A DNA stretch of 64,000 nt from Tetrapisispora phaffii CBS 4417 (lineage: Eukaryota > Ascomycota > Saccharomycetes > Saccharomycetales > Saccharomycetaceae), in contig NC_016523.1 in NCBI RefSeq assembly GCF_000236905.1, positions 806,001 through 870,000 of the forward strand, given 5' to 3'. The translations under genes were made by a program, and so were the position numbers. Below, piece by piece: positions 9,480 to 19,249 of this stretch. The notes below the pieces were generated by a model. That model saw only the letters and a program-made list of their open reading frames with translations, had not been told where the DNA came from and searched no databases. Position 1 is the stretch's first letter. Every line of letters starts with the position of its first letter.

Positions 9480-9811
9480 CACAGTATATAATCTATTGAA
9501 ATAAGACAAAACAGTGTATAAATAAGATAATATAATATAATATAATATAGTAATAGTAAATTATTAATTGAAAATGTTTCCAAAATCATATACTTCTAGC
9601 AGCTCATAAATTTTTTGTTCTTAATAATAGCACTTGGCGAAGAATTTTAGGATGGATTTCAGTAACAAATTTTTCAGAGATGAGATAAATGAAAGATGAT
9701 TTTGAATCTTTTGTTAATTCTTCTCTGAAGAGAGGAGACACGCTTCGATAGTTTAATGCAACTTCATTCAGTTAAATTTGTTATCAATATATTAAGTGAT
9801 TTGGAATCAAA
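9480..9811. other. Spacer between the SLA2-type gene and BUD31
   Basis: AT-rich 332-bp tandem spacer with an (ATAAT)-like low-complexity tract around 9526-9550. No homology to the missing Sla2 C-terminus was seen in any frame. It should contain the SLA2-type 3' end and the BUD31 promoter. Confidence 0.5.
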
Positions 9812-10291
9812 ATGCCTCGTATCAATCTAAAAACAGCTAAAAATGCGCCAAAGGGTTTTGAAGACATCAAAGAGACATTGCAGGAATTCCAAGAAGAATT
9901 AGATGACATACAGAGTTCTGAGAAGAGCTCGAAGTTGGCAGCAAGAGCCAACGTTTCGCTGTGGGAGATCATGAGAATCCATAATGAGCGTTCGAGATAT
10001 GTATATAACTTGTTTTACAAGAGGAAAGCTATATCAAGAGAACTTTACGAATGGCTATTGAAAAACAAATATGGTGACAAGTACCTAATTTCGAAGTGGA
10101 AAAAAAAAGGATATGAAAAGCTTTGTTGTCTACGATGTATACAGTCAGCGGAGACTGTCCATGGCACGACGTGTATTTGTAGAGTTCCCAGAGCACAACT
10201 TGAGCGTAATGCAGAAAAGGATGGTGATAGCAAAGTATCTTTCACCCAATGTGTTCATTGTGGATGTCATGGTTGTTCGAGTACCGATTGA
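9812..10291 (+). CDS. BUD31: Bud31/G10 splicing factor
   Basis: Bud31 is a small zinc-binding component of the activated spliceosome near the U2/U6 catalytic core. The 159 residues agree with the S. cerevisiae length of 157. The family C-terminal half is unmistakable: SLWEIMRIHNERSRYVY, FYKRKAISRELYEWL, GYEKLCCLRCIQ, TCICRVPR and CVHCGCHGCSSTD, with cysteines forming the zinc clusters. The start is the ATG at 9812 (MPRI, as in the family). It precedes HCM1 and RAD18 in the same order as S. cerevisiae YCR063W-YCR065W-YCR066W. Confidence 0.96.
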   Translation: MPRINLKTAKNAPKGFEDIKETLQEFQEELDDIQSSEKSSKLAARANVSLWEIMRIHNERSRYVYNLFYKRKAISRELYEWLLKNKYGDKYLISKWKKKGYEKLCCLRCIQSAETVHGTTCICRVPRAQLERNAEKDGDSKVSFTQCVHCGCHGCSSTD

Positions 10292-11568
10292 AGTCGTTGT
10301 TTCATCATCAACTTGTTCTCTTTTCCATATACAAATATGTGCAATTTGATGGTATGAAATTTGCTTGATTATATGTATATCAATCAAATTTTAAGAAGAA
10401 CCCATTTGATTTCATAAGAAGCAGATTTTTGTTATGCTTCTAAGCCCCAACAAATTATTGACCTTCATTTTCAATATTGCATGATCAAAGCATTAGTTGT
10501 TGACTATTATTTTCTATCTGAAGAAGCCAAGACAGAAACGCACATGATATTATCAGGTCCAAATAGGAAAAGACGCTGATAAAGGTACCTTAACATAAGA
10601 ATCAAGCCAAAACAACGCCTCAGGGATAACAAGCGGATGGCGCTAGAATGGAAATGTACTAAACTAGGAATACAATAACGTCTACTTGACAGAAGTTCAA
10701 ACCACCCTGGATTGATGTAGAGAGATTCCGATGTCCATAAATCTAACGTGGCCGGAACCAAGACGGATCTGGCTACATGCACCAGAAAACAACCTACTTT
10801 CACCTTTCAAGAATTAACCTTACCAAGATACAGAATAATGTCACCAACCCAATCGTCTTGTCGAAACCTGTGCATATTTCATAGTTTCGACTTGAAACCG
10901 TCACTCCAAATCTAATCAAATTCTTCAAAAGACTACGAGGTGATTCTGCTTGAACTTTTGAAGAATTGCATCCATCCCAGAAGCATCCACTGGTGTATGT
11001 GGCCAAAAGGACACATACCTCATCACATCAATGCATTAAAATATATCTTTCGTGTTTCTTGTTCCTTCCACCATTCATATTACACGTTCGACAGTACTGA
11101 AAATATTTTCGCGTTTTATTATTTTTACGCGTGTCACTTTTACACCATTAAAGGAAAAGTTGAGATATGTGGATCGTACATCAAGTTGGTTAACTTATAT
11201 ATATAGATGTAGATATAGAGGTGTACATATATGTAACTCCTAAGTGTGTGTAGAACTTCTTATTAAGCCCAAATGATTTATTAGTGAATTGTTTAAGTAG
11301 ATCTGTCAGATATTATATATATTTCGATACTTCCTGGTCAAATTTCTCTTTTTGTATTTTTTAGTTGAAGGAAAGATAAAGGATTGAAAAAAAGATACTA
11401 CTATTTCCCTTCATTTTTTAAGATTGGAGATATATCGATTGATCTTAGATCACCAATTCATTTTCAAGTTGAAACGTATTCCAAGATTAAATACTCAGTT
11501 GATCCTATACGGAAATTATAAAGGAGGGCCAAAGACTTTTACAGTAACGCTAAAAAAATATACCAGGT
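10292..11568. promoter_or_regulatory. Long HCM1 upstream region with G1/S elements
   Basis: A 1.28-kb spacer. It holds an SCB-like site TTTCGCG (reverse complement CGCGAAA) at 11107-11113 and a perfect MCB ACGCGT at 11127-11132, about 440 bp before the HCM1 ATG. Short open frames in the left half have no ATG of note and no recognisable similarity. HCM1 is a late-G1 SBF/MBF target in S. cerevisiae, so these sites are plausible control elements. Confidence 0.55.
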
Positions 11569-13248
11569 ATGAATCAAGGATTCGCTGCAGATTTTATTGC
11601 GCCAAATACAATTTCGCCGATTGGTAATCTAAGGAGGACGTTTAGCAGTGAAGAACATCATATGTATGGTAATGGTATGGTAACCTCTATTGACACTAAA
11701 GAGATCATTACCCCTCCGGGATCTACAGTTAGGGGCAAGAATAAAAAAACAACAGGTTCTCTGAAACATCCATTGTCTCCAGAGTTTTCTTCGCCCATTA
11801 CTCACTCGAAAAGTAAGAAACAAAAATCAGAAAGCAATACAACAAGATCGAATGGTAATTTAACTTTAGATGAATTGATCGAATCGTTGGCTATAAGAAA
11901 CTCACGTGAAGAATTGCATACTAAACCTCCATATTCGTATGCAACATTGATTAGTTTGGCAATTTTGCAATCCCAAGATGGTAAGCTAACATTGGCTCAG
12001 ATTTATAATTGGATTTCGGTTCATTTCACATATTATAAACAAAAGGATTCTGGTTGGCAAAATTCCATTAGACATAATTTATCATTGAATGAGGCTTTCA
12101 TTAAGACTACAAAAGCCGATGATGGGAAAGGTCACTATTGGGAACTTAAGCCAGGTTATGAAACCAAGTTCTTCAAAAATGAAAATAGATCAGTTGAACA
12201 AGTTAAAGCAAAACTTCAGGAGATGGAAAAATATTTCCAGTCAGGTGCAGTTCCACATTACTCTAAATCAAATCAAAATGATACTGACTCTGAAGAATAT
12301 TCAGCACCCTCAAGTGCTAGGGGTGGTTCAAACTTCAGAACAAGTTCTTCTCCATTAAAATTTGCTGCCATACATCAAGATTATAATATTGTTAATAATG
12401 AAATGGAAGTGACGCCTTCCTATCCGATTAGCATGTCACCAAATACTGCTTCTTTACAGCCTGTACCAACATTGAATTTTGGAGTGAAATTTTCTAGTAA
12501 CGAAGCCAATACAAAAGATAGGTTTACAGCAAAGAGATTTCATACCACATTAGGTTTTCAAAGAAATCAAGATAAGAACATAGCTTTATTTGATGGTGGA
12601 ATTGCTGGTAATTCGCTTTCTTCATTAGGTATACCATCAGGTTCTGATTTATTAAAATCGCCACAAAATATACAAAGATATACCTCTTCATTTAATTCTA
12701 GCTTTGAAACGTCTCCTTTACCAAGTATACAAAGAAGGAAATCAATTGCTGGTGTCAATACTAACGATAGTACACAGCTGAATACAAATGAAGATTATTC
12801 AGGGTCTTCCATTTTGTTAGCTCTGCCACAGCCTGTTGGAACTGATATGTTGAAAACTCCAAAAATTAAAACGACAGGCATGTTTGAAAAAACACCTGTA
12901 CGCTTTATTACAACCCCAAGAGATGATGGCTCACTATTAAAAAAATGGCAAACCCCATCCAATATATTTGAAGATTTCTACTGTTCACCTCTATTTAAAG
13001 GAATGGGAACACCAATAAAATTCAGCAGCACTCCAAATGGTGCATCAAATAAAATATTGTCACCATCAGGTAAATTATCTCAAGATAATGTATTAAAGGA
13101 TTCCAATAAATCACAATTATCATCAAATGGTTTATTTGGTGTAGATGTTTATTCTGTTTGGAAGAGAGCCACCGAAAACAAATCGGAAGCTAAGATACTT
13201 GATGAGAAACTGAGCAAATTCTCAGAAGTAGAAGAGAAAAAACAATAG
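11569..13248 (+). CDS. HCM1: Hcm1 forkhead transcription factor
   Basis: Hcm1 drives S-phase expression of chromosome-segregation and budding genes, including those for later cell-cycle regulators. The 559-residue protein (564 in S. cerevisiae) has an N-terminal block EIITPPGSTVRGKNKKT, then a forkhead domain at about 117-205 (KPPYSYATLISLAILQS, SGWQNSIRHNLSLNEAFIK, KGHYWELKPG). C-terminal conserved patches follow: SDLLKSPQN, RKWQTPSN-type (LLKKWQTPSNIFEDFYCSPLF) and SSNGLFGVDVYSVWKRATE. These patches separate Hcm1 from Fkh1/2. Many SP/TP dipeptides suggest Cdk control. The start is the ATG at 11569. Confidence 0.96.
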   Translation: MNQGFAADFIAPNTISPIGNLRRTFSSEEHHMYGNGMVTSIDTKEIITPPGSTVRGKNKKTTGSLKHPLSPEFSSPITHSKSKKQKSESNTTRSNGNLTLDELIESLAIRNSREELHTKPPYSYATLISLAILQSQDGKLTLAQIYNWISVHFTYYKQKDSGWQNSIRHNLSLNEAFIKTTKADDGKGHYWELKPGYETKFFKNENRSVEQVKAKLQEMEKYFQSGAVPHYSKSNQNDTDSEEYSAPSSARGGSNFRTSSSPLKFAAIHQDYNIVNNEMEVTPSYPISMSPNTASLQPVPTLNFGVKFSSNEANTKDRFTAKRFHTTLGFQRNQDKNIALFDGGIAGNSLSSLGIPSGSDLLKSPQNIQRYTSSFNSSFETSPLPSIQRRKSIAGVNTNDSTQLNTNEDYSGSSILLALPQPVGTDMLKTPKIKTTGMFEKTPVRFITTPRDDGSLLKKWQTPSNIFEDFYCSPLFKGMGTPIKFSSTPNGASNKILSPSGKLSQDNVLKDSNKSQLSSNGLFGVDVYSVWKRATENKSEAKILDEKLSKFSEVEEKKQ

Positions 13249-13916
13249 GGTAGTATATGAAACTATTTAAAACTTGGTTTTTTACAGGCTATTTGGGAAT
13301 ACGGTTAATGTAGATGGTTATCTTTTTTTAAATTAGGTTTTATCATTGTGATAAAATTGGCAGAATAAGGTTATTTTGAGTGTATTATAAATGCATTGGG
13401 TATGATAAATAGTATAGTATAACTGTTTCTCATGCTATTATTGGAAAGTCAATAACATCATGAGAAATGTTATCTGTCATTTTTATCGAGGGAGACAAGA
13501 AAAATATTAGTAGATAAGTGTACTTAATATTTCTTTTAGAATTTTTGCCATGTCAATCTAGATTGTTTGGTTCATGGACAGTTGTAACAATATATAGACT
13601 TATATATATGTATATATATATATATAATTAATATATTATAGTTCATTTTATTTAATATCTTAAAAATTTTGTTTTTGGCTTATACAGTAGTACGCCGAAA
13701 TTCGTGTTATTATGAGTAACAGATCAATTATATAAAACATTAATAACATTGTCCTCTTTACTGATTGTGATATATGACTAGTAAAATATTAATAGGTTGT
13801 TCAATAGTAATAATGGTAGTAATCACTAAATACCGGTTGAATTTGTTCAGTTTCGTTTATCATTATATTAATAACATTGCTAATATTAAACCTGGTAGAA
13901 AAGAGTAGATACCAAC
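13249..13916. other. HCM1-RAD18 spacer
   Basis: AT-rich 668-bp tandem spacer with a TA-rich microsatellite near 13600-13630. No gene, RNA or clear regulatory element was recognised. Confidence 0.5.
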
Positions 13917-15374
13917 ATGAATAATTCAGTATCGGATCCGACTGATTATGCTAAATCTTCAATACCGAAACTATCACAGTTAGATTCGTTATTAAGATGT
14001 CATATTTGTAAGAATTTTTTAAAAAATCCTGTTCTTACGCCATGTAGTCATACATTTTGTTCAATTTGCATGAGACTATATTTAAGCAAAGAAGCAAAGT
14101 GTCCACTGTGCTTGAAAGAAGTACGAGAATCAATGTTAAGGAGTGAATATTTGGTTAATGAGATAGTTGGATCGTATACTAATATCAGAGATGAACTATT
14201 GGCAAACTTGAAGAAACAAGAGGCTAGACAAGATGGTCAAGATATCTCGATTGTTGAAGTGGAATCCGACTCGGAAAGTCTACAAGTCTTAGATATAGAA
14301 GAGGATACCAAGCAATATATTAGCAAGCAGTTATCAAATCAGAGAAACAGGATAAACAACAGTCATATGACCAAAAAGGTAACGAAGAAGAGCAACGATA
14401 TACACAGCTTTTTAAAATCCAAAAGTAATGACATTATGTTAAAAAATTCACAACTAATAGAATGCCCAGTTTGCTCAAAAATGGTACCGAAACAAACACT
14501 AGAAAGTTTACATCTTGATAAATGCTTAGAAGAACAATCATCAAAGCAAACTGACTCTTCTAATAATAATGATGATTTGACTGTCTTATCTGAAAATATT
14601 ACAGAATTCGAAAGCGATAATAGCAAGGACAAATCAAAGAAAATTACTAAACATCGTGCCAAAATAAATGACTCTAAACTAATTCCTAATGAAAAAACAT
14701 CTAACCATTTTGATAGGTATTTACAATCGACTGCTGCCTCAGAACATCAGCGTTTACCCAAAATAAACTTTTCGCACATGGTGACTTCCCAAATAAAACT
14801 AAAATTAGCATCACTTAACTTGCCATCCACTGGTACCAGACAGAATATGATTGAAAGGTATAATCATTATGAAATTTTATGGAATAGCAATTTTTGTGAT
14901 TCAATTAACCCAGTAGCTGAAAGCGAATTACGTCGACAATTAGCAAGTTGGGAAGTATCTCAAAAAAAAGCATCGAACTCGTCTGGAAATTCAATCTCAA
15001 GCTTAATGGAAATAGCTAAAGCAAGCAATCACGGTCTATCATATAAAACATTAATGTTAAAATTCAGAACCGATTCATTCAATAAAAAAGCTTGGGCTAA
15101 TATATTTGCTAAAGAATTTAACGAACTGAAAAAGGAAGCTATGTCGAAGTTAAAGAAAGGCAAAATAAAATCAATAAATGAAGTACCAAGTGAAACACAG
15201 AATGAGGAAAAGAAGGAGCAACGAAATGAACGCAACGATATAACACAAAACGAGATAGAACCTAATACATGTTTTGATCTTTTAAGTTCGGAAAACGTAA
15301 TTGAATTGACACAACAAAGCAATAGCAATGACTCGATACCAGATATTACAATTTCAAACACTCAAGAATATTAG
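13917..15374 (+). CDS. RAD18: Rad18 E3 ubiquitin ligase for PCNA
   Basis: With Rad6, Rad18 mono-ubiquitinates PCNA at stalled forks to start translesion synthesis or template switching in the nucleus. The 485 residues match S. cerevisiae (487). A RING finger lies at about 27-65 (CHICKNFLKNPVLTPCSHTF...CSICM, CPLC). A UBZ4-type zinc finger is near 182-204 (CPVCSKMVP, HLDKC). A SAP-like DNA-binding motif lies at about 285-320 (MVTSQIKLKLASLNLPSTG). The C-terminal Rad6-binding region and an acidic tail follow. The start is the ATG at 13917. It is convergent with RPC40, which in S. cerevisiae is on another chromosome, so a rearrangement junction lies between them. Confidence 0.96.
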   Translation: MNNSVSDPTDYAKSSIPKLSQLDSLLRCHICKNFLKNPVLTPCSHTFCSICMRLYLSKEAKCPLCLKEVRESMLRSEYLVNEIVGSYTNIRDELLANLKKQEARQDGQDISIVEVESDSESLQVLDIEEDTKQYISKQLSNQRNRINNSHMTKKVTKKSNDIHSFLKSKSNDIMLKNSQLIECPVCSKMVPKQTLESLHLDKCLEEQSSKQTDSSNNNDDLTVLSENITEFESDNSKDKSKKITKHRAKINDSKLIPNEKTSNHFDRYLQSTAASEHQRLPKINFSHMVTSQIKLKLASLNLPSTGTRQNMIERYNHYEILWNSNFCDSINPVAESELRRQLASWEVSQKKASNSSGNSISSLMEIAKASNHGLSYKTLMLKFRTDSFNKKAWANIFAKEFNELKKEAMSKLKKGKIKSINEVPSETQNEEKKEQRNERNDITQNEIEPNTCFDLLSSENVIELTQQSNSNDSIPDITISNTQEY

Positions 15375-15789
15375 TCAACTTGATAATAAAATTTGTCGAA
15401 TACGCTTCATTATTATAATGTAGTTGCGAGAATTATTCATTTCAAGTATAAATCTGTATATGTAATTATATATTTATTTTTTTAAATAAAATTCTCACAA
15501 TTTAAGAATAAAGATTCTTCTAATTACAATATTTAACAGTTGAATACCAACTTATTTGGCAGATAGTTTCTTATTACCATGAAATAAAAGAAATTATCAT
15601 TTTGTTGAACAAAAGATAAATTTAGTAAAACACAAAAAAAACATTAGCTTACAATAATTGAGTATGCATTTGACAAGCCTAATTTACATAATTGTTTATA
15701 TATCTATTATATATGACACATTTTATCTTTTCGATTTGCTTTTATAGTGATTGTAACACAGATAGGAATGGTAATTTTGTATCCTAGTT
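15375..15789. other. RAD18-RPC40 convergent spacer (synteny junction)
   Basis: AT-rich 415 bp between two convergent 3' ends. It contains A/T runs typical of yeast polyadenylation signals. No transposon, tRNA or repeat is visible at this apparent rearrangement junction. Confidence 0.5.
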
Positions 15790-16797
15790 CTATTTTTGGC
15801 TTATAGCACAATTCTTTAAGTATTCAGCCTTGTTCTTTAAAATTCTAACAGATTTAAAGAAAATTTCTTCTGGGGTCATGGCACCGGTACTTTCGACGTT
15901 AAATACAAAATGATCTCTTACTCTACCTAATTTAACTTTATTTTGGAATTCTTCATGTCTTAAAACCTCTCTAGAAACAGTATCCTTTCTAGCATCTTTC
16001 ACAAAAGCTTCATCTTTATCGTTGATACCAATGACACCTGAAGGGAAACATTTTTGGAATCTCTTTGCGGATTCACCAGAAATTGGAGATGTGATGTTAA
16101 TATGAGGTAGTAATCTGTATGAGGCAGTAGCAACTGGAGAAAATTTAGCATGATCACCACCAATACCCAAAATGCAGTGGGCTCTTAGTGAAATTTCTTG
16201 ACCCGGTCTTAATTTTGCGATCAAAATATCTGGATCGATTGCCTCAACAGGTTGGTCAGCAAATAATTCTGCTTGCTTACCTTGTGGTTCAAACTTCAAA
16301 TCACGGGCGTAAACATGTGCGTTTCTATATAGAACTTTTGGATCAGTGGCATCCTTTGGAGCATCTGGATTTCTGGTACACTTAGCGTCTAAAGTGATGA
16401 CAATAGTGTTTTCATCGGTGAATTTTTCCTCATCTGGAAGTTCTGAGTCAATCCAAGATAATTTATCCGGGTCGACTCTTAATGGAATTAAACCAATTCT
16501 GTGGGCCAAAACTTCGTCTTGAATAACGGAGGTATTGTTCATGAAATACACATATTCAGCAGCGACAGATGGAACTTCTGCTATCATAATACGACGAAAA
16601 GCATTAGCAATGGAAGTATCAATATGGACTAAATCAAAATTAGCTTCCTTTTCAGTTAGGCTTGAAATATGAATATCAAACGATTCTCTGAATTTCTCAA
16701 CGTCCCATTCCAATCCTTCGCTTTGGTAATTACCAGGGAAATCGGTGGAAGTGGTATTAGTGACTCTATTATACTCGATACCAACTATATTAGACAT
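15790..16797 (-). CDS. RPC40: RNA polymerase I and III shared subunit AC40
   Basis: AC40 pairs with AC19 to form the alpha-like assembly platform of RNA polymerases I and III. The 335 residues equal the S. cerevisiae length. Diagnostic alpha-family blocks are present: ANAFRRIMIAEVPSVAAEYVYF, EVLAHRIGLIPLRVDP and KFSPVATASYRLLP, then a C-terminal FNVESTGAMTPEEIFFKSVRIL. The start is the ATG at 16797. The shared upstream region with PRP31 contains PAC-like and RRPE elements, as expected for a polymerase I/III subunit. Confidence 0.97.
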   Translation of the reverse strand: MSNIVGIEYNRVTNTTSTDFPGNYQSEGLEWDVEKFRESFDIHISSLTEKEANFDLVHIDTSIANAFRRIMIAEVPSVAAEYVYFMNNTSVIQDEVLAHRIGLIPLRVDPDKLSWIDSELPDEEKFTDENTIVITLDAKCTRNPDAPKDATDPKVLYRNAHVYARDLKFEPQGKQAELFADQPVEAIDPDILIAKLRPGQEISLRAHCILGIGGDHAKFSPVATASYRLLPHINITSPISGESAKRFQKCFPSGVIGINDKDEAFVKDARKDTVSREVLRHEEFQNKVKLGRVRDHFVFNVESTGAMTPEEIFFKSVRILKNKAEYLKNCAISQK

Positions 16798-17319
16798 ATT
16801 AATTTTTCTATTTCAAAAGATATGAGTAAGTGTTTGTGTGAGTGTGTGTGTATGAATGTCAGCGTGTGAGTAAGGTTTTTTATCTTGTATCTTTTCAATT
16901 TCTGGACACCTGGAACGATACAGCAACCAAAATCAATACGAACCGAAAGTAACTCGAAGATTGGACCACTTATAATGACTTGTTCAATCGAATTACTAAT
17001 TATTTTACATTATTAACAAGCTCATCTCATCTTATTTCAGTGTTTTAAAGAAATGAAAAATTTTTTTACAATTTTCAGAATTAAATCGAAATAAACGGCA
17101 CGTGATTGAACATAAATTTTAAGTCATCTCATCTCATCTCACAACATCTTTGGTAAAGGAATGGATGGGAAACCTTTAAAGTATTTAGATAGAAGATGCT
17201 TCTATAGAGAGACGATTTCTTGAGAGGGGGGGTTGGGTCTGTAGATGTTGGAGTGAGAACCCAGTCGTGGTACTAGTGCTAACAAAGGTAGATTTTTTAT
17301 TGTGGCGAGTATCTCTGCT
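16798..17319. promoter_or_regulatory. Divergent RPC40/PRP31 promoter with PAC-like and RRPE motifs
   Basis: GCTCATCTCATC lies at 17020-17031 and a longer TCATCTCATCTCATCTCA tract at 17124-17141, both being iterated GATGAG (PAC core) on the minus strand. An RRPE-type TGAAAAATTTTTTT lies at 17054-17067. A CACGTG E-box (Cbf1/Pho4 type) is at about 17100-17105. The PAC/RRPE pair is the standard signature of RNA polymerase I/III and ribosome-biogenesis genes, here most likely for RPC40. Confidence 0.65.
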
Positions 17320-18735
17320 ATGGAAGAGGAGGATTTCTTTAAGGATTTGGAAAATGATTTGAAAGGTAGTGATAATGAGGTGGGAAGTGAGGTCGGATTG
17401 GAGGTTGAAATGCATGGGGCCAACGTGGATTCTGATATTGAGAACCCCATTGAGTATTTGAAAGAGTTCTTAAACGGTAAAAAATGTCTGTTGATAAAGG
17501 ATCTAGAGGCAATGCGAAATCATGAAATATTAAATGTTATTAATGAGTATAATGTGACCATCAAGCTTCTGGACAGGATCAAACTCGAGAATGGTATTGT
17601 AGAGGTGGCCTCTATATTGAATAAGTACTCAAAAATTATACAAGAGGAAAGTTCCAATGTGTTCGCATATATTAAAATTCTTTATAAACCAAGGTTCCCA
17701 GAATTGGAAACACTTCTAACAAATCCAATAGATTTTATTGAAGTTCTTAAATTATTAGAGGAAAATATTACTGAAATTTCAAACGATGACTATATAGCTA
17801 CTCTGTTAGAGAATGAATCCAATATCAGTTCTGAGAAAAGGTTGGTTGTTATTATGTCAATCAAAACATGTTTCAATAGCTCATTCATATTTACAGAGGA
17901 TGCTAGAGGGAAACTGAGTTCAGTACTGGAACTCTTAAACATTTTAATGAATTCGAAAACAGAGGCAGTTCAGTATTTGTCATCAAAAATTGGAACCATT
18001 GCACCTAACCTATCCACATTAATAGGAACTTCCATTGCCTCCCTTTTGATCTCACACACAGGCAGTATCCTCGAACTGAGCAAAGTCCCTAGTTGCAACC
18101 TTGCTTCTATTGGTAAGAAAAAATATTCATCATCAGCGCAACATATTACCTCTGTTAGTGGTGTACGCCAAGAGGGATACATTTATAACTCGGAATTAAT
18201 ACAAAATATGCCAATTTCGACACATAAGCAATTATTACGTATGCTATGTGCAAAAGTCTCGCTAGCGGCGAGGGTTGATGCTGGCTTACAGATAGCAGCG
18301 GACACGAGAACCGACAACAGTCTGGGGATCAAATGGAAGGAAGAGATTCTAGATAAAGTCCGTAAATTGAACGAAGCACCAAACATTGCACTAGTGAAAC
18401 CTTTGCCAGTACCTCAGGATAGCAACAAGAAAAAGAGATCAGGCCGTAGGTTTAGAAAGTACAAGGAACAGTTCCAATTGTCGAACATACGAAAGTTACA
18501 GAACCGTATGGAGTTTGGGAAAGAAGAACAAACGTACATGGACAGCACTGGGGAAGAAGTAGGCTTGGGTATGATAAATTTATCATTAAAGGAAGCATCG
18601 GGTATGGCACAGGGCATCACTAAGAGGACCAACAACTCGGCGAAACTCACTAAAAAATTAAAGCATCGTCTACAGGATGCAAATATGCAAACAGAGGACT
18701 ACATAAACTCATTAAGTAACACATTGAATCAATAG
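17320..18735 (+). CDS. PRP31: Prp31, U4/U6 snRNP assembly factor
   Basis: Prp31 binds the 15.5K/U4 RNA complex through its NOP domain and holds U4/U6 to U5 in the tri-snRNP. The product is 471 aa from the ATG at 17320 (MEEEDFFKDLE). The upstream in-frame stretch begins only with GTG at 17302, so the ATG is preferred. The NOP domain covers about 205-330 (IGTIAPNLSTLIG, SKVPSCNLASIGKKK, GYIYNSELIQNMP, LRMLCAKVSLAARVDAG). The Prp31 C-terminal block follows (KKKRSGRRFRKYKEQF, LQNRMEFGKEEQT, GEEVGLGM). S. cerevisiae Prp31 is 494 aa, with a longer tail. Confidence 0.95.
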   Translation: MEEEDFFKDLENDLKGSDNEVGSEVGLEVEMHGANVDSDIENPIEYLKEFLNGKKCLLIKDLEAMRNHEILNVINEYNVTIKLLDRIKLENGIVEVASILNKYSKIIQEESSNVFAYIKILYKPRFPELETLLTNPIDFIEVLKLLEENITEISNDDYIATLLENESNISSEKRLVVIMSIKTCFNSSFIFTEDARGKLSSVLELLNILMNSKTEAVQYLSSKIGTIAPNLSTLIGTSIASLLISHTGSILELSKVPSCNLASIGKKKYSSSAQHITSVSGVRQEGYIYNSELIQNMPISTHKQLLRMLCAKVSLAARVDAGLQIAADTRTDNSLGIKWKEEILDKVRKLNEAPNIALVKPLPVPQDSNKKKRSGRRFRKYKEQFQLSNIRKLQNRMEFGKEEQTYMDSTGEEVGLGMINLSLKEASGMAQGITKRTNNSAKLTKKLKHRLQDANMQTEDYINSLSNTLNQ

Positions 18736-19249
18736 ACAAGCAAACAGAGAGTGCATCTACCCACCACTTCTAACCCAATAGTAGCAGCACAAACCCTAAA
18801 TACACACACATTAGCGCCCTAGCGCAAAACCCTAAGCTATTTCCCAAATATCTTTTCCGGATTAGGAAATTGCGTAAACAGAAAAATTGTTACCGACGAA
18901 ACGTCGTTACAAACATAATTTGTGTTATGATGATACACATTATACAAGATCAATATATAGTTATATATATAAGTATGTGTGTGCATGTTCGATGCATTGG
19001 GTCTGATGCTTGGTTGATGGATCTGCTGTTGTGGACGAAGAAATCGGACTGTGGGATATTGATTGCAACGTTTGATATTACACGCGGTATATTTATTGAG
19101 GCTTTAAGATTTGTGCATTCGAATAACGTTCAAATAGGAGAACATTGAAACCTCTAATATCATTATATATACATACATAGGTATCAATATATATTAGCAG
19201 AGTTAAAAACATAAGGTAGAGGCTGACATTGGTTTTTGGTGAATAGAAG
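18736..19249. promoter_or_regulatory. DBF2 upstream region with two ACCCTAA motifs
   Basis: AAACCCTAAA at 18791-18800 and AAAACCCTAAG at 18826-18836 match the Tbf1 consensus (ARCCCTAA) known from yeasts, with a GCGCCCTAGCGC palindrome-like stretch between them. One unremarkable 92-codon open frame in the right half has no recognisable similarity and is not called. Confidence 0.45.

Noticed and set aside
9480..9811. Frameshifted THATCH domain after the SLA2-type stop
   Set aside because: All three forward frames are stop-rich and the space to BUD31 is too short for the roughly 200-residue domain.
10507..11243. Several short open frames in the HCM1 upstream region
   Set aside because: The longest begins at a GTG, none shows similarity or a conserved domain, and they overlap each other.
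17090..17200. Possible centromere: GTCACGTG/ATCACGTG-like CDEI at 17100 and 25949, and TTTCCGAA at 33826
   Set aside because: None has the full CDEI, then about 80 bp of very AT-rich DNA, then CDEIII arrangement at the right spacing; the boxes are better read as Cbf1/Pho4-type E-boxes or chance.
18920..19005. Possible box C/D snoRNA (ATGATGA at about 18925 and CTGA at about 18996)
   Set aside because: No terminal stem and no clear guide element; the two boxes are common by chance in AT-rich DNA.
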